DNA from: Marinovum sp048263515
GTDB lineage: Bacteria > Pseudomonadota > Alphaproteobacteria > Rhodobacterales > Rhodobacteraceae
Length of the DNA stretch: 64,000 bases
Direction: 5' to 3'
NCBI RefSeq assembly: GCF_048263515.1
Contig: NZ_JBLXEC010000012.1
Span: forward strand, 67,513-131,512
Shown in pieces: positions 34,287 through 44,294 of the stretch. Position numbers and translations under genes: made by a program. Position 1 is the first letter of the stretch. Each line of letters starts with the position of its first letter. The notes under the pieces were generated by a model. That model saw only the letters and a list, made by a program, of their open reading frames with translations, was not told the origin of the DNA and ran no database searches.

Positions 34287-34334
34287 ATGTCGGAAACGGC
34301 AAACACACACATGTCGAAAACGACAGACACACAA
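34287..34334 (+). repeat. Tandem 24-bp direct repeat in the leader of the first binding-protein gene
   Basis: Two abutting copies of a 24-base unit starting ATGTCG (34287-34310 and 34311-34334) agree at 20 of 24 positions. The block ends 16 bases before the start codon of the ABC binding-protein gene. The unit is C/A-rich toward its end (AACACACAC). It may be an operator or a structured/unstructured leader element. Confidence 0.6.
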
Positions 34335-34350
34335 CAGACAGGGAAATCCA

Positions 34351-35931
34351 ATGAAGACGACATTCGCTTTGTCAGTGATCGGTGCGCTCTTGGCCACCAC
34401 CGCCTCGCTGAGTGCCGAGACCCTTCGCTGGGCGCGCGCCGGTGATGCGCTGACGCTCGACCCGCATGCCCAGAACGAGGGTCCGACCCATACCATCCGC
34501 CACCAGATGTACGAGCCGCTGATCATCCGCGACGTCACCGGTGAATTCGAGCCGGCGCTGGCCACCGACTGGGCGCCCAAGGAAGGTGACCCGAACGTCT
34601 GGGTCTTCAACCTGCGTCAGGGCGTGAAATTCCACGACGGGGCCGATTTCACCGCCGAGGACGTGGTGTTTTCCTTCGAGCGCGCCAAGCAGCCGAACTC
34701 GGACATGAAAGAGCTGATCGGCTCGATCACCGAGGTCCGCGCGGTCGACGATTACACCATCGAGATGGTCACCGACGGTCCGAACCCGATCCTGCCGTCG
34801 AACCTCACCAACCTCTTCATCCTCGACAAGGGCTGGGCCGAGGCCAATGACACGGTCAACGTGCAGGACTTCGAGGGTGGCGAGATCACCTATGCCACCA
34901 CCAATGCCAACGGCACCGGCCCCTACAAGCTGCAGAGCCGCGAGCCCGACGTGAAGACCGTCATGACCATCAACGAGGATTACTGGGGTCGTGACCAGTT
35001 CCCGATGGAAGTGACCGAGATCGTCTATACGCCGATCCAGAACGCCTCGACCCGGGTTGCGGCGATGCTGTCTGGCGAGGTCGATTTCCTTCAGGACATG
35101 CCGGTGCAGGATCTGGAGCGCGTCAACAATGCCGAGGGCCTGACCGTCAAGCAGGCGCCGCAGAACCGGGTGATCTTCTTCGGCATGAACATGGGTGCCG
35201 ATGACATCGAGGCTGACAACGTCGACGGCAAGAACCCGCTGGCAGACGTGCGCGTGCGCAAGGCGATGTCGATGGCGATCAACCGCGATGCCATCAAGCA
35301 GGTGGTGATGCGCGGCCAGTCGGTGCCGGCCGGCATGATCGCACCGCCGTTCGTCAACGGCTGGACCGAGGAGATGGACGCCGAGAGCTCGACCGACATC
35401 GAAGGCGCCAAGGCGCTGCTGGAAGAGGCCGGCTATGCTGACGGCTTCTCGATCCGTCTCGACTGCCCGAACGACCGCTACATCAACGATGAAGCGATCT
35501 GTCAGGCCGCTGTCGGCATGCTGGGGCAGATCGGCATCACCGTGAACCTCGACGCCAAGCCCAAGGCGCAACACTTCCCGCTGATCACCGACAGCAAGAC
35601 CGACTTCTACATGCTGGGCTGGGGCGTTCCGACCTACGATTCCGAGTATATCTTCAACTTCCTCGTGCATACGCGTGAAGATGACATCGGGACCTGGAAC
35701 GGCACCGGTTTCTCCGATCCGGAGCTTGATGCCAAGATCAAGTCGCTGGCGTCGAACACCGATCTGGAAGCCCGCAACAAGGACATCGCCGACATCTGGC
35801 GGGTGGTTCAGGACGAGCAGCTCTACATCCCGATCCACCACCAGGTGCTGAACTGGGGCATGTCCGAGAAGGTCGGCATCGAGGTCGACCCGGAAGACCA
35901 GCCGAAGGTGAAGTACTTCACGATGGACTGA
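34351..35931 (+). CDS. ABC transporter substrate-binding protein, peptide/nickel family (SBP_bac_5), copy 1
   Basis: The protein has 526 residues from MKTTFALSVIGALLATTASLSAE, a Sec signal peptide. The long frame upstream to 34252 runs through the tandem repeat and is not coding. DppA/OppA-family features are present: LTLDPHAQNEGPTH, then YEPLIIRD, WVFNLRQGVKFHDGADFTAE and VRKAMSMAINRDAI. It binds a peptide-like ligand in the periplasm. It is paralogous to the protein at 36625, sharing NDRY.NDE..CQA and GML.Q.G. A strong terminator follows, so expression may exceed that of the transporter genes further on. Confidence 0.92.
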   Translation: MKTTFALSVIGALLATTASLSAETLRWARAGDALTLDPHAQNEGPTHTIRHQMYEPLIIRDVTGEFEPALATDWAPKEGDPNVWVFNLRQGVKFHDGADFTAEDVVFSFERAKQPNSDMKELIGSITEVRAVDDYTIEMVTDGPNPILPSNLTNLFILDKGWAEANDTVNVQDFEGGEITYATTNANGTGPYKLQSREPDVKTVMTINEDYWGRDQFPMEVTEIVYTPIQNASTRVAAMLSGEVDFLQDMPVQDLERVNNAEGLTVKQAPQNRVIFFGMNMGADDIEADNVDGKNPLADVRVRKAMSMAINRDAIKQVVMRGQSVPAGMIAPPFVNGWTEEMDAESSTDIEGAKALLEEAGYADGFSIRLDCPNDRYINDEAICQAAVGMLGQIGITVNLDAKPKAQHFPLITDSKTDFYMLGWGVPTYDSEYIFNFLVHTREDDIGTWNGTGFSDPELDAKIKSLASNTDLEARNKDIADIWRVVQDEQLYIPIHHQVLNWGMSEKVGIEVDPEDQPKVKYFTMD

Positions 35932-35953
35932 GGGTACGTCGCCGAGTGATTGG

Positions 35954-35983
35954 AGGGCGGTCCAGACGGGCCGCCCTTTTTCG
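35954..35983 (+). terminator. Rho-independent terminator after binding-protein gene 1
   Basis: GGGCGGTCC and GGGCCGCCC form a GC-rich stem around a short AGAC loop and are followed by TTTTTC. It lies about 25 bases after the stop codon at 35931. Confidence 0.8.
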
Positions 35984-36152
35984 TTGGGGGCGGTCGAGCC
36001 TTGCCCCAAGCGCGTTAACAGCGTCGACTCGCCCCACGGGGCGGCGAAGTACAGCTTTTGCCTAGGTTCGGCATTGGTAGGTGAGGGAGGAATTTCACCA
36101 GCGCCTCAAAACCTCGGAGCCTTGCTCAAAGCGCGTAAACAGCGCCGGAGGC

Positions 36153-36529
36153 GCCGCGCATCGCCGACCCGTCCCATGGGGCGGCGATTTGGCAGCCACC
36201 AGCGCCTCGTCCAGAAGTCTTGCGGCAGTGGCCGGGATAAAGTGCTCGGAACCTCGGTCGGATCGCCACCCTACGGGTCTGCGATGCGCGGCTTGTGCCC
36301 GGGGTTGGCGTTGTTTTGGTGAGGGAGAAATTTCCCAGTGCCTCAAAACCTCGGAGCCTTGCCCAAAACGCGTTAACAGCGCCGCAGGCGCCGCGCATCG
36401 CCGACCCGTCCCATGGGGCGGCGATTTGGCAGCCACCAGTGCATCGCTCGGAAGTCTTGCGGCAGTGGCCGGGATAAAGTGCAATGAACGCTGGTAGCAT
36501 CGCCACCCCACGGGTCGGCGACGCGCGGC
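36153..36529 (+). repeat. Hairpin-repeat array A (two units, arm class 2)
   Basis: The 693-base gap 35932-36624 contains no gene. Unit A1 is 36153-36292 and unit A2 is 36390-36529, both 140 bp. Left arms read GCCGCGCATCGCCGACCCGT in both. The right arms are its reverse complement with one mismatch each. The interior carries GCGGCGATTTGGCAGCCACC and GGGATAAAGTG. The linker between units and the sequence before A1 (CCTCAAAACCTCGGAGCC) are also duplicated, giving a tandem step of 237 bp. Confidence 0.85.
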
Positions 36530-36624
36530 TTTGGCTCGAATGACCAGCCTCCCCCAAACCCTTCCCGATGGACGCGCCGCGCGCATGTGCTACCCTGAGC
36601 AAAACAATCCGGGGAGTTACCGCA

Positions 36625-38196
36625 ATGCGACACATGATTTACGCCACCGCCGCGACGCTCGGGGTGGCGCTTGCCATTCCCGCGGCGGCGGCAGAGCTCA
36701 AATGGGCGGTTACCACCGATCCGCAGACGATGGACCCGCATGCGGTGAACTCGACGCCGGTTCTGGGCTTTCTCAACAACGTCTACGAAGGCCTCGTGCG
36801 GCGCGGCAAGGACATGTCGGTCGAGCCGGCGCTGGCCACCAGCTGGGAGCCGATCGGCGAGGGCGAGGGCTGGCGCTTTACCCTGCGCGAAGGCGTGACC
36901 TTCCACGATGGCAGCAGCTTCGACGCCGAGGACGTGCTGTTCTCCTACGAACGCGCCGCCAGCGAGGAGGCCGACACCCGCAGCTGGTTCTCGCCGATCT
37001 CGGAGGTCAAGGTGGTCGATGCCACCACCATCGACTTCATGACCACCGCGCCCAATCCGCTGTTTCCCTCGTCGATCGCCAACTGGATGATCATGGACAG
37101 CGGCTGGGCCGAGGCCAATGACGCCACGCGCCCCGACAAGGAGAACGGCAACCACGCCACGCTGAACGCCAACGGTACCGGCGCCTTCATGATCACCGCG
37201 CGCGAGCCGGGCCTGCGCACGGTACTTGAACCCTTCGAGGGCTGGTGGGGCGAGGCCGAGCACAATCTCACCCGCGCCGAGCTGACCCCGATCCAGAACC
37301 CGGCGACGGCGCTGGCGGCGCTGCTGTCAGGCGACGTCGATTTCATCAACCCGGTACCGATCCAGGACGTGGCGCGGCTGGCCGAGAACCCCGAGGTCAA
37401 GGTCGTCCAGGGCATTGAGGCGCGGGTCATCATGCTGGGTTTCCCGCATGAGGCCGAGACGCTGAAATACTCGACCGAGACCACGGACGCCAATCCCTTT
37501 GCCGATGTCCGTGTCCGCCAGGCGGTGGCGCATGCGATCAACGTGCCGGCGATCCTGCAGACCATCATGCGCGGCAATGCCGAGCCGGTGAACCAGTTGG
37601 TGAGCTCGGCAATGAACGGCTATTCCGAGGCTTTGGCGGCGGCGCCGGCATATGATGCGGAGAAGGCCAAGGCGCTGCTCGCCGAAGCTGGCTATCCCGA
37701 GGGGTTCTCCTTTGGTCTGAAATGTCCCAACGACCGCTATCTCAACGACGAATCCGTCTGTCAGGCGGTCACCGGGATGCTGGCGCAGGTCGGCCTGAAG
37801 GCCTCGCTCGATGCGATGCCGGTGAACAACTACTGGCCCGAACTGCGCGCCGACAATTACGACATGTACCTCTTGGGTTGGTCGCCGGGCACCTTCGATG
37901 CCGAGCACCCGATCCGTTTCCTCGTTGCCACGCCGGATGACGAGAAGAAGTTGGGGAGCTGGAATTTCGGGGGCTATTCCAACGAGAGGATCGACGAGTT
38001 GCTGCCGATGATCCAGTCGGAGATCGACGAGACCAAGCGGCAGGCCATGCTGGACGAGGTGGCGCAGATCATGACGGAGGAACAGGCCTATGTGCCGCTC
38101 TACGTGCAACCTCTGGTCTGGGGGACGCGGGCGAATGTCGAGCTGACACAGCGCCCGGACGACTTCTTCATCCTGCGCTGGGTGACGGTGAACTGA
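36625..38196 (+). CDS. ABC transporter substrate-binding protein, peptide/nickel family (SBP_bac_5), copy 2
   Basis: The 523-residue protein starts MRHMIYATAATLGVALAIPA, a signal peptide; GGGGAG precedes the ATG. Family motifs match the first copy: TMDPHAVNSTP, then YEGLVRRG, WRFTLREGVTFHDGSSFDAE, VRQAVAHAINVPAI and CPNDRYLNDESVCQAVTGML. It is separated from copy 1 by a terminator and repeat array A, and from the permease genes by array B. Two divergent receptors for one transporter suggest two ligands or affinity ranges. The ligand is unknown. Confidence 0.92.
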   Translation: MRHMIYATAATLGVALAIPAAAAELKWAVTTDPQTMDPHAVNSTPVLGFLNNVYEGLVRRGKDMSVEPALATSWEPIGEGEGWRFTLREGVTFHDGSSFDAEDVLFSYERAASEEADTRSWFSPISEVKVVDATTIDFMTTAPNPLFPSSIANWMIMDSGWAEANDATRPDKENGNHATLNANGTGAFMITAREPGLRTVLEPFEGWWGEAEHNLTRAELTPIQNPATALAALLSGDVDFINPVPIQDVARLAENPEVKVVQGIEARVIMLGFPHEAETLKYSTETTDANPFADVRVRQAVAHAINVPAILQTIMRGNAEPVNQLVSSAMNGYSEALAAAPAYDAEKAKALLAEAGYPEGFSFGLKCPNDRYLNDESVCQAVTGMLAQVGLKASLDAMPVNNYWPELRADNYDMYLLGWSPGTFDAEHPIRFLVATPDDEKKLGSWNFGGYSNERIDELLPMIQSEIDETKRQAMLDEVAQIMTEEQAYVPLYVQPLVWGTRANVELTQRPDDFFILRWVTVN

Positions 38197-38247
38197 GCTT
38201 TTGCCGTTCGTTCGACGCACCATGGGCCCGGAATCAAGGCCGCAGCC

Positions 38248-38874
38248 GCCGGGCCAGCGGCTGCCCGCCCCGTCGCACCGGAGGTGCGCCGTCCGTCAAG
38301 GCACGCCTCTGGCGTGACGGGCTGCCGCTTTAGCTGACGTAGGCGCGCCGATCATTCCTTGTCCGGATCTGGCTGGGATAAAGCACTGCGGAACTTGAGG
38401 GCGTGGCGGCACCCCGCGGGCAGCCACGGTCCCGGCTTGGACATGAGCGATGCAAGTGTTGCTCATGGCCAATTTACCAAACGGTGATCGTCTCACAGGC
38501 CCGGAACAAGGCCGCAGGCCGCCGGGCCAGCGGCTGCCCGCCCCATCGGGCTGCCGCTTTGTCGACGTCGGCGCGCCGATCATTCCTTGTCCGGATCTGA
38601 CCGGGATAAAGCGCTGCCGAACGCAGGTTGCAGCGGCACCCCGCGGGCAGCCGCTGGCCCGGCCTGGACTTGAGCGATGCAAGTGTCGCTCATGGCAATT
38701 GCCCAAACGATGATCTTCGCACGGGCCCGGAACAAGGCCGCAAGCCGTCGCCCCATCGGGCTGCCGCTTCGGCTGACGTCAGCGCGCCGATCATTCCTTG
38801 TCCGGATCTGACCGGGATAAAGCGCTTCCGAACACGAGCTGCAGCGGCATCCCGCGGGCAGCCGCAGGCCCGGC
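38248..38874 (+). repeat. Hairpin-repeat array B (three units, arm class 1)
   Basis: The 827-base gap 38197-39023 holds this array and no gene. B1 (38248-38436) has arms starting GCCGGGCCAGCGGCTGCC and an extra insert of about 50 bases. B2 (38521-38663) has 21-base arms that are perfect reverse complements. B3 (about 38745-38874) lacks most of the left arm. All have CCGGATCTG and GGGATAAAGC in the same order. The linker ATGAGCGATGCAAGTGT-like sequence is repeated between units. Confidence 0.85.
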
Positions 38875-39023
38875 TTTAGCCAAGGGGCAGGGGGCTGATG
38901 TGAGCCGAACTTCAGCTTTGCCCCCCGAACCGCCGGAACATCGCGTCACCTGAGGGGCGTCCGCGCGTAAACCGGGCGGATTTGCCCTTGACGCATACCG
39001 GCCTGCAAGTTCTTTTGACGGCC

Positions 39024-40004
39024 ATGCTTGCATTCATCATCCGCCGTATCGGCCAATCCCTTCTTGTCCTGTTGATCGTCGGGCTTGTCGCCTTTTCGAT
39101 GTTCAACTTCGTGGGCGATCCGATCGACAACATGCTGGGCCAGGAGCGCACCGCCGAGGATATCGCGCGGCTGCGCGAACAGCTCGGGCTCGACCGGTCG
39201 TTCTTCGTCCAGTACTTCAAGTTCCTGCAGGAGGCCATCCAGGGCAACTTCGGCGTCAGCTACAGGCAGGGCCGCCCGGTGACGCAGATCCTGTTGGAAC
39301 GCGCCCCGGCGACGCTGGAGCTGGCCGCGGTCTCGGGCATCCTTGCCATCCTCTTCGGCATCGCGCTCGGCGTCTTCACCGCGATCCGCCGCGACGGCTG
39401 GCTGGCCCATGCCATCATGTCGGCCTCGCTGATCGGCGTCTCGCTGCCGACCTTCCTGATCGGCATCCTGCTGATCTACGTCTTCTCGGTCGAGTTGGGC
39501 TGGCTGCCCAGCTTCGGACGCGGCGAGGTGGTGGATCTCGGCGGCTGGAAGACCGGCTTTCTGACCGAAAGCGGGCTCAAGGCGCTGATCCTGCCGTCGA
39601 TCACCCTAGGGCTCTACCAGATGACGCTGATCATGCGGCTGGTGCGCTCCGAGATGCTCGAGGTGCTGCGCCAGGATTACATCCGCTTTGCCCGCGCCCG
39701 CGGGCTCAAGGACCGGGCGGTGAACTTCCGCCACGCGCTCAAGAACACCATGGTGCCGGTGATCACCGTGATCGGCCTGCAGCTGGGCGCGATCATCGCC
39801 TTTGCCATCATCACCGAGACGGTGTTCCAGTGGCCCGGCGTCGGATTGCTGTTCATCAACGCGGTGCAGTTCGTCGACATCCCGGTGATGGCGGCCTACC
39901 TCATGCTGATCTCGGTAATGTTCGTGGGCATCAACCTGCTGGTGGATATCCTTTACTTCTTCATCGATCCGCGCCTGCGCGCGGACCGCTCCGGAGGCCA
40001 CTGA
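39024..40004 (+). CDS. ABC transporter permease, DppB-like
   Basis: This 326-residue inner-membrane protein starts MLAFIIRRIGQSLLVLLIVG, the usual N-terminus of DppB/OppB permeases. A TTG 14 codons upstream has no better support. Six membrane segments are visible. The EAA coupling loop is in the region DYIRFARARGLKDRAVNFRHALKNTMVP. It is translationally linked to the next permease by a TGATG junction and forms the channel with it for peptide- or nickel-type substrates. Confidence 0.92.
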   Translation: MLAFIIRRIGQSLLVLLIVGLVAFSMFNFVGDPIDNMLGQERTAEDIARLREQLGLDRSFFVQYFKFLQEAIQGNFGVSYRQGRPVTQILLERAPATLELAAVSGILAILFGIALGVFTAIRRDGWLAHAIMSASLIGVSLPTFLIGILLIYVFSVELGWLPSFGRGEVVDLGGWKTGFLTESGLKALILPSITLGLYQMTLIMRLVRSEMLEVLRQDYIRFARARGLKDRAVNFRHALKNTMVPVITVIGLQLGAIIAFAIITETVFQWPGVGLLFINAVQFVDIPVMAAYLMLISVMFVGINLLVDILYFFIDPRLRADRSGGH

Positions 40005-40947
40005 TGACCGATACTCCCGTCGCGCCGCCGCCGAAATCGCGGCTGCGCCTGGCATTGGAAAGCGATGTCTTCTACACCTTCCGCCGCTCGCCCGTGGCGG
40101 TGATCTCGGCGCTGGTGGTGCTGGTGCTGGTGCTCTCGGCGGTCTTTGCGCCCTGGGTCGCCACCACCAACCCGTTCGATCCGTCCTCGCTCAACCTGAT
40201 GAACGGCTTCACGCCGCCGCTGGAACCCAATGCCTTTACCGGTGACGAATTTCTGCTGGGCACCGACGACCAGGGCCGCGACGTGTTTTCGACCATCCTC
40301 TACGGCATGCGGATCTCGCTTTTCGTGGGCGTGGCCGCCGTGGCATTCGCCATGGTGCTGGGCATCACGCTGGGGCTGATCTCGGGCTATGTCGGCGGCT
40401 GGGTCGAGACCATCATCATGCGCGTCGCCGACGTGCAGCTGACCTTTCCCTCGATCCTCGTCGCCATGCTGATCTTCGGTATCGCCAAGGGGGTGACCCC
40501 GGTGGAATACCGCGACCAGATGGCGATCTGGGTGCTGATCCTTGCCATCGGCCTGTCCGACTGGGTGCAGTTCGCCCGCGTGGTGCGCGGCGCGACCCTG
40601 GTCGAGAAGAACAAGGAATACGTCCAGGCGGCGCGGCTGATCGGTCGCAAACCGGGCGCGATCATGCTGCGCCACATCCTGCCCAACGTGCTGTCTCCGG
40701 TGCTGGTGATTGCCACGATCTCGCTGGCGCTGGCGATCATTGCCGAGGCGACGCTGTCCTTCCTCGGTGTCGGCGCGCCGCCGACCCAGCCGTCGCTGGG
40801 CACGCTCATTCGCATCGGCCAGGGCTTCCTGTTCTCGGGCGAGTGGTGGATCCTGTTCTTCCCCGCCGTCACGCTGCTGGCGCTGGCCCTTTCCGTCAAC
40901 CTGCTGGGCGACTGGCTGCGTGACGCCCTGAACCCGAGGCTGCGCTG

Positions 40948-40948
<1 letters not shown>
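40004..40948 (+). CDS. ABC transporter permease, DppC-like
   Basis: The 314-residue protein starts at the TGATG overlap with the dppB-like gene. The N-terminal cytosolic tail is followed by VISALVVLVLVLSAVFAPWV (helix 1), the periplasmic FLLGTDDQGRDVFSTILYG motif typical of DppC, and the coupling loop YVQAARLIGRKPGAIMLRHI. It pairs with the DppB-like protein. The stop overlaps the ATPase start by one base. Confidence 0.93.
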
Positions 40949-41922
<974 letters not shown>

Positions 41923-42885
41923 ATGGCTCTGGTCAAAGTCGAAAATCTGAGCCGCGTGTTCGACGTCTCGAAGCCCTGGCTGAACCGGGTGCTGGAGCGG
42001 CGCAAGAAGGAATATCTGACCGCCGTCTCCGAGGTGGATTTCGAGGTGCCGGAACGCTCGACCTATGCGCTGGTGGGCGAGAGCGGGTCGGGCAAGTCGA
42101 CCATCGGCAAGATGCTGGTGGGGCTGTTGCGGCCGTCAGACGGCAAGGTCGAGATCGAGGGGATCGATCTGGCGAACGAGACCGACGCCGACAAGATCGA
42201 CGCGGTGCGCGCCGATATCCAGATGATCTTTCAGGACCCCTACGCCTCGCTCAACCCGCGCTGGCGGGTCAAGGACATCATCGTCGAGCCGGTCGCCTCG
42301 CGCGGGGGCAAGACCGAGGGCATGGCCGAGAAGCTGCTCGAGCAGGTCGGGCTGTCGGTCAAGGATGCCGGCAAGTTCCCGCATGAGTTCTCCGGCGGTC
42401 AACGTCAGCGGATCTGCATCGCGCGGGCGCTGGCCTCGGAGCCGCGGCTGATTGTCTGCGACGAGCCGACCTCGGCGCTGGATGTTTCGGTGCAGGCGCA
42501 GGTGCTGAACCTGATGAGCGACCTGAAGGACGATTTCGGGCTGACCTATGTGTTCATCAGCCACGATCTGACGGTGGTGCGGCACATGGCCGACGTGATC
42601 GGCGTGCTCTATCTCGGCCGGCTGGTGGAAGAGGCAGCCCCCGAGCAGCTGTTCCAGGACCCCAAGCATCCCTATACGCAGATGCTGCTTGAAGCGGCGC
42701 CCAAGATGGATGGCTTCGGCCGCGAGATCCAGCCGCCAGAGGGCGAGATCCCCGACCCGATCAACCCGCCACCCGGCTGCGCCTTCCACCCGCGCTGCCC
42801 GCTGGCGCAGGAGGTCTGCAAGCGCGACCGGCCGGAGATGCGGCGGATCGGCGGAACGCGGGTGGCGTGCCACTTTGCGGAGTAG
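41923..42885 (+). CDS. ABC transporter ATP-binding protein, DppF-like
   Basis: The protein has 320 residues. Walker A is GESGSGKSTIGKML, the Q-loop is MIFQDPYASLNPRW, the signature is FSGGQRQRICIARAL and Walker B is LIVCDEPTSALD. The C-terminal CAFHPRCPLAQEVC cysteine motif is typical of OppF/DppF. It completes the five-protein transporter and is the last gene before repeat array C. Confidence 0.94.
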   Translation: MALVKVENLSRVFDVSKPWLNRVLERRKKEYLTAVSEVDFEVPERSTYALVGESGSGKSTIGKMLVGLLRPSDGKVEIEGIDLANETDADKIDAVRADIQMIFQDPYASLNPRWRVKDIIVEPVASRGGKTEGMAEKLLEQVGLSVKDAGKFPHEFSGGQRQRICIARALASEPRLIVCDEPTSALDVSVQAQVLNLMSDLKDDFGLTYVFISHDLTVVRHMADVIGVLYLGRLVEEAAPEQLFQDPKHPYTQMLLEAAPKMDGFGREIQPPEGEIPDPINPPPGCAFHPRCPLAQEVCKRDRPEMRRIGGTRVACHFAE

Positions 42886-42969
42886 GGCTGTTGGGCTTCG
42901 TCTGCCTTCCTTGAACGCTTAGGCGGAACCTACGGGCAACGCCCAGGCGCGGAATCAAGGCCGCAGGCC

Positions 42970-43340
42970 GCCGCGCATCGCCGGCGCGCCCCCACGCGCT
43001 GGCGATTTGGTAGTTGTATGCGCGTCGCTCCGAGGTTCTCCGGATTTGGCTGAGATAAAGCGCGGCTGAACCGAGGCCGGATCGCCACCGCGCGCGCCGG
43101 CAATGCGCGGCTTGGGCCTTCACGCCGTCGTTAAACCGTAATCAGCACCAGAAGAACCTCCGAGCCGTGCCAATGCGCGTTAACAGCGGCCGCAGGCCGC
43201 CGCGCATCGCCGGCGCGCCCCATCGCGCTGGCGATTTGGTAGTCGTATGCGCGTCGCTCCAAGGTTCTCCGGATTTGGCGGGGATAAAGCGCTGCTGAAC
43301 TAATGCCGGATCGCCACCGCGCGCGCCGGCAATGCGCGGC
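42970..43340 (+). repeat. Hairpin-repeat array C (two units, arm class 2)
   Basis: The 463-base gap 42886-43348 has no gene. C1 (42970-43111) and C2 (43199-43340) are each 142 bp, with left arm GCCGCGCATCGCCGGCGCGC and a right arm that is its reverse complement with one mismatch. The interior has TCCGGATTTGGC and GATAAAGCGC. Step between units is 229 bp. The array ends eight bases before the stop of the convergent soeC gene. Confidence 0.85.
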
Positions 43341-43348
43341 TCGGTGCC

Positions 43349-44284
43349 TCAGGCCCGCTTGGCACCGTAGTACAGCATCGACACATGGCTCGCCTCTGCG
43401 AAGAACAGCCAGCGTTCGACCACCAGGCCACCGGCTGCCGCCAGCACCACGATCGGCATCAGCACCGGACCCAGACCGCCGGTCAGCGCCTGAAACGCCA
43501 GCATCACCCCGGGCACCGCGAAGCCCCAGACCAGCACCGAACGGCGCAGGGTCTCGGCGTGCTTGCGCGCCACGTCATAACCCATCTCGCGCATCACGTA
43601 GTTCGGTCGGCTGTGCGGCGGTTCGAGCTGGCGCTTCACGCCTTCGAGCCCCAGGGCCATCTCGGCGGTATAAGCCCCTTGATCGGCATCGATCCGACGC
43701 CAGTAGAGCACCTTGAGCGCGCCGGCGACGACCAGCGCGACCAGCGCCAGCAGGCTCACCCAGTGCACCTCCCGGCCGGAAAACGCATGGAGCAGCGCCA
43801 GCAGCACCGCGCCGGAGGCCGCGGCATTGGCGAGATAGATCCAGGGCACCATGGGCTGGTGCCATTCGCGGATCGTGCGCAGCGAGCCGTAGATCATGCC
43901 GGTGCACCAGACGGTCGCCACGGCGCCAACAGCGCTCAGCACCGCCAGCGGCAGCGACAGCCAGCCGGTCACGCCGAAAAGCGCCAGCAGCAACAGCAGA
44001 CCGGCGGGCACATAGGTGGCCACCGCCACCACGCCTTCGCGCGAGAGCCAGGACGAGCGCCATTGCGACAGCGCGCGCCACGCCCGCTCGGGCCGGCCAA
44101 GGTGGAAGGTCGAGCTCAGAAGCCCCAGGGTGATCAGGCCCAAGGCGATGAAGAGCCCGGCAAAAAAGCTCCAGCCGGTGACCGGCTGCGCGCCCAGCAC
44201 ATGCGCAAGGCTGAGCCAGAACAGCAGGCCGTAACCCGCGCCGGAGGAGGTGGTGAAGAGGATGACCGAATAGGCAGGATGCAT
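43349..44284 (-). CDS. soeC: Sulfite dehydrogenase membrane anchor SoeC (DmsC/NrfD-like)
   Basis: The protein has 311 residues, starting MHPAYSVILFTTSSGAGYGL; the frame extending to 44530 overlaps soeB and is not used. About eight hydrophobic segments follow (FFAGLFIALGLITLGLLSS, VPAGLLLLLALFGVTGWL and others). The motif STFHLGRPERAWRALSQWRS with later SRPNYVMREMGYDVARKH is typical of DmsC-type anchors of molybdoenzymes. It would hand electrons from cytosolic sulfite oxidation to quinone. The A-B-C gene order supports SoeABC. Confidence 0.82.
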   Translation of the reverse strand: MHPAYSVILFTTSSGAGYGLLFWLSLAHVLGAQPVTGWSFFAGLFIALGLITLGLLSSTFHLGRPERAWRALSQWRSSWLSREGVVAVATYVPAGLLLLLALFGVTGWLSLPLAVLSAVGAVATVWCTGMIYGSLRTIREWHQPMVPWIYLANAAASGAVLLALLHAFSGREVHWVSLLALVALVVAGALKVLYWRRIDADQGAYTAEMALGLEGVKRQLEPPHSRPNYVMREMGYDVARKHAETLRRSVLVWGFAVPGVMLAFQALTGGLGPVLMPIVVLAAAGGLVVERWLFFAEASHVSMLYYGAKRA

Positions 44285-44294
44285 CTCTGGTCCT

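Noticed and set aside
36153..36529. Possible CRISPR array because of regular repeats
   Set aside because: Units are 140 bp with inverted arms and only two copies per locus; there are no short direct repeats with unique spacers and no cas genes.
38982..39023. Longer start (TTG) for the DppB-like permease
   Set aside because: The extra 14 residues match no permease N-terminus; MLAFIIRR is the usual beginning of the first helix.
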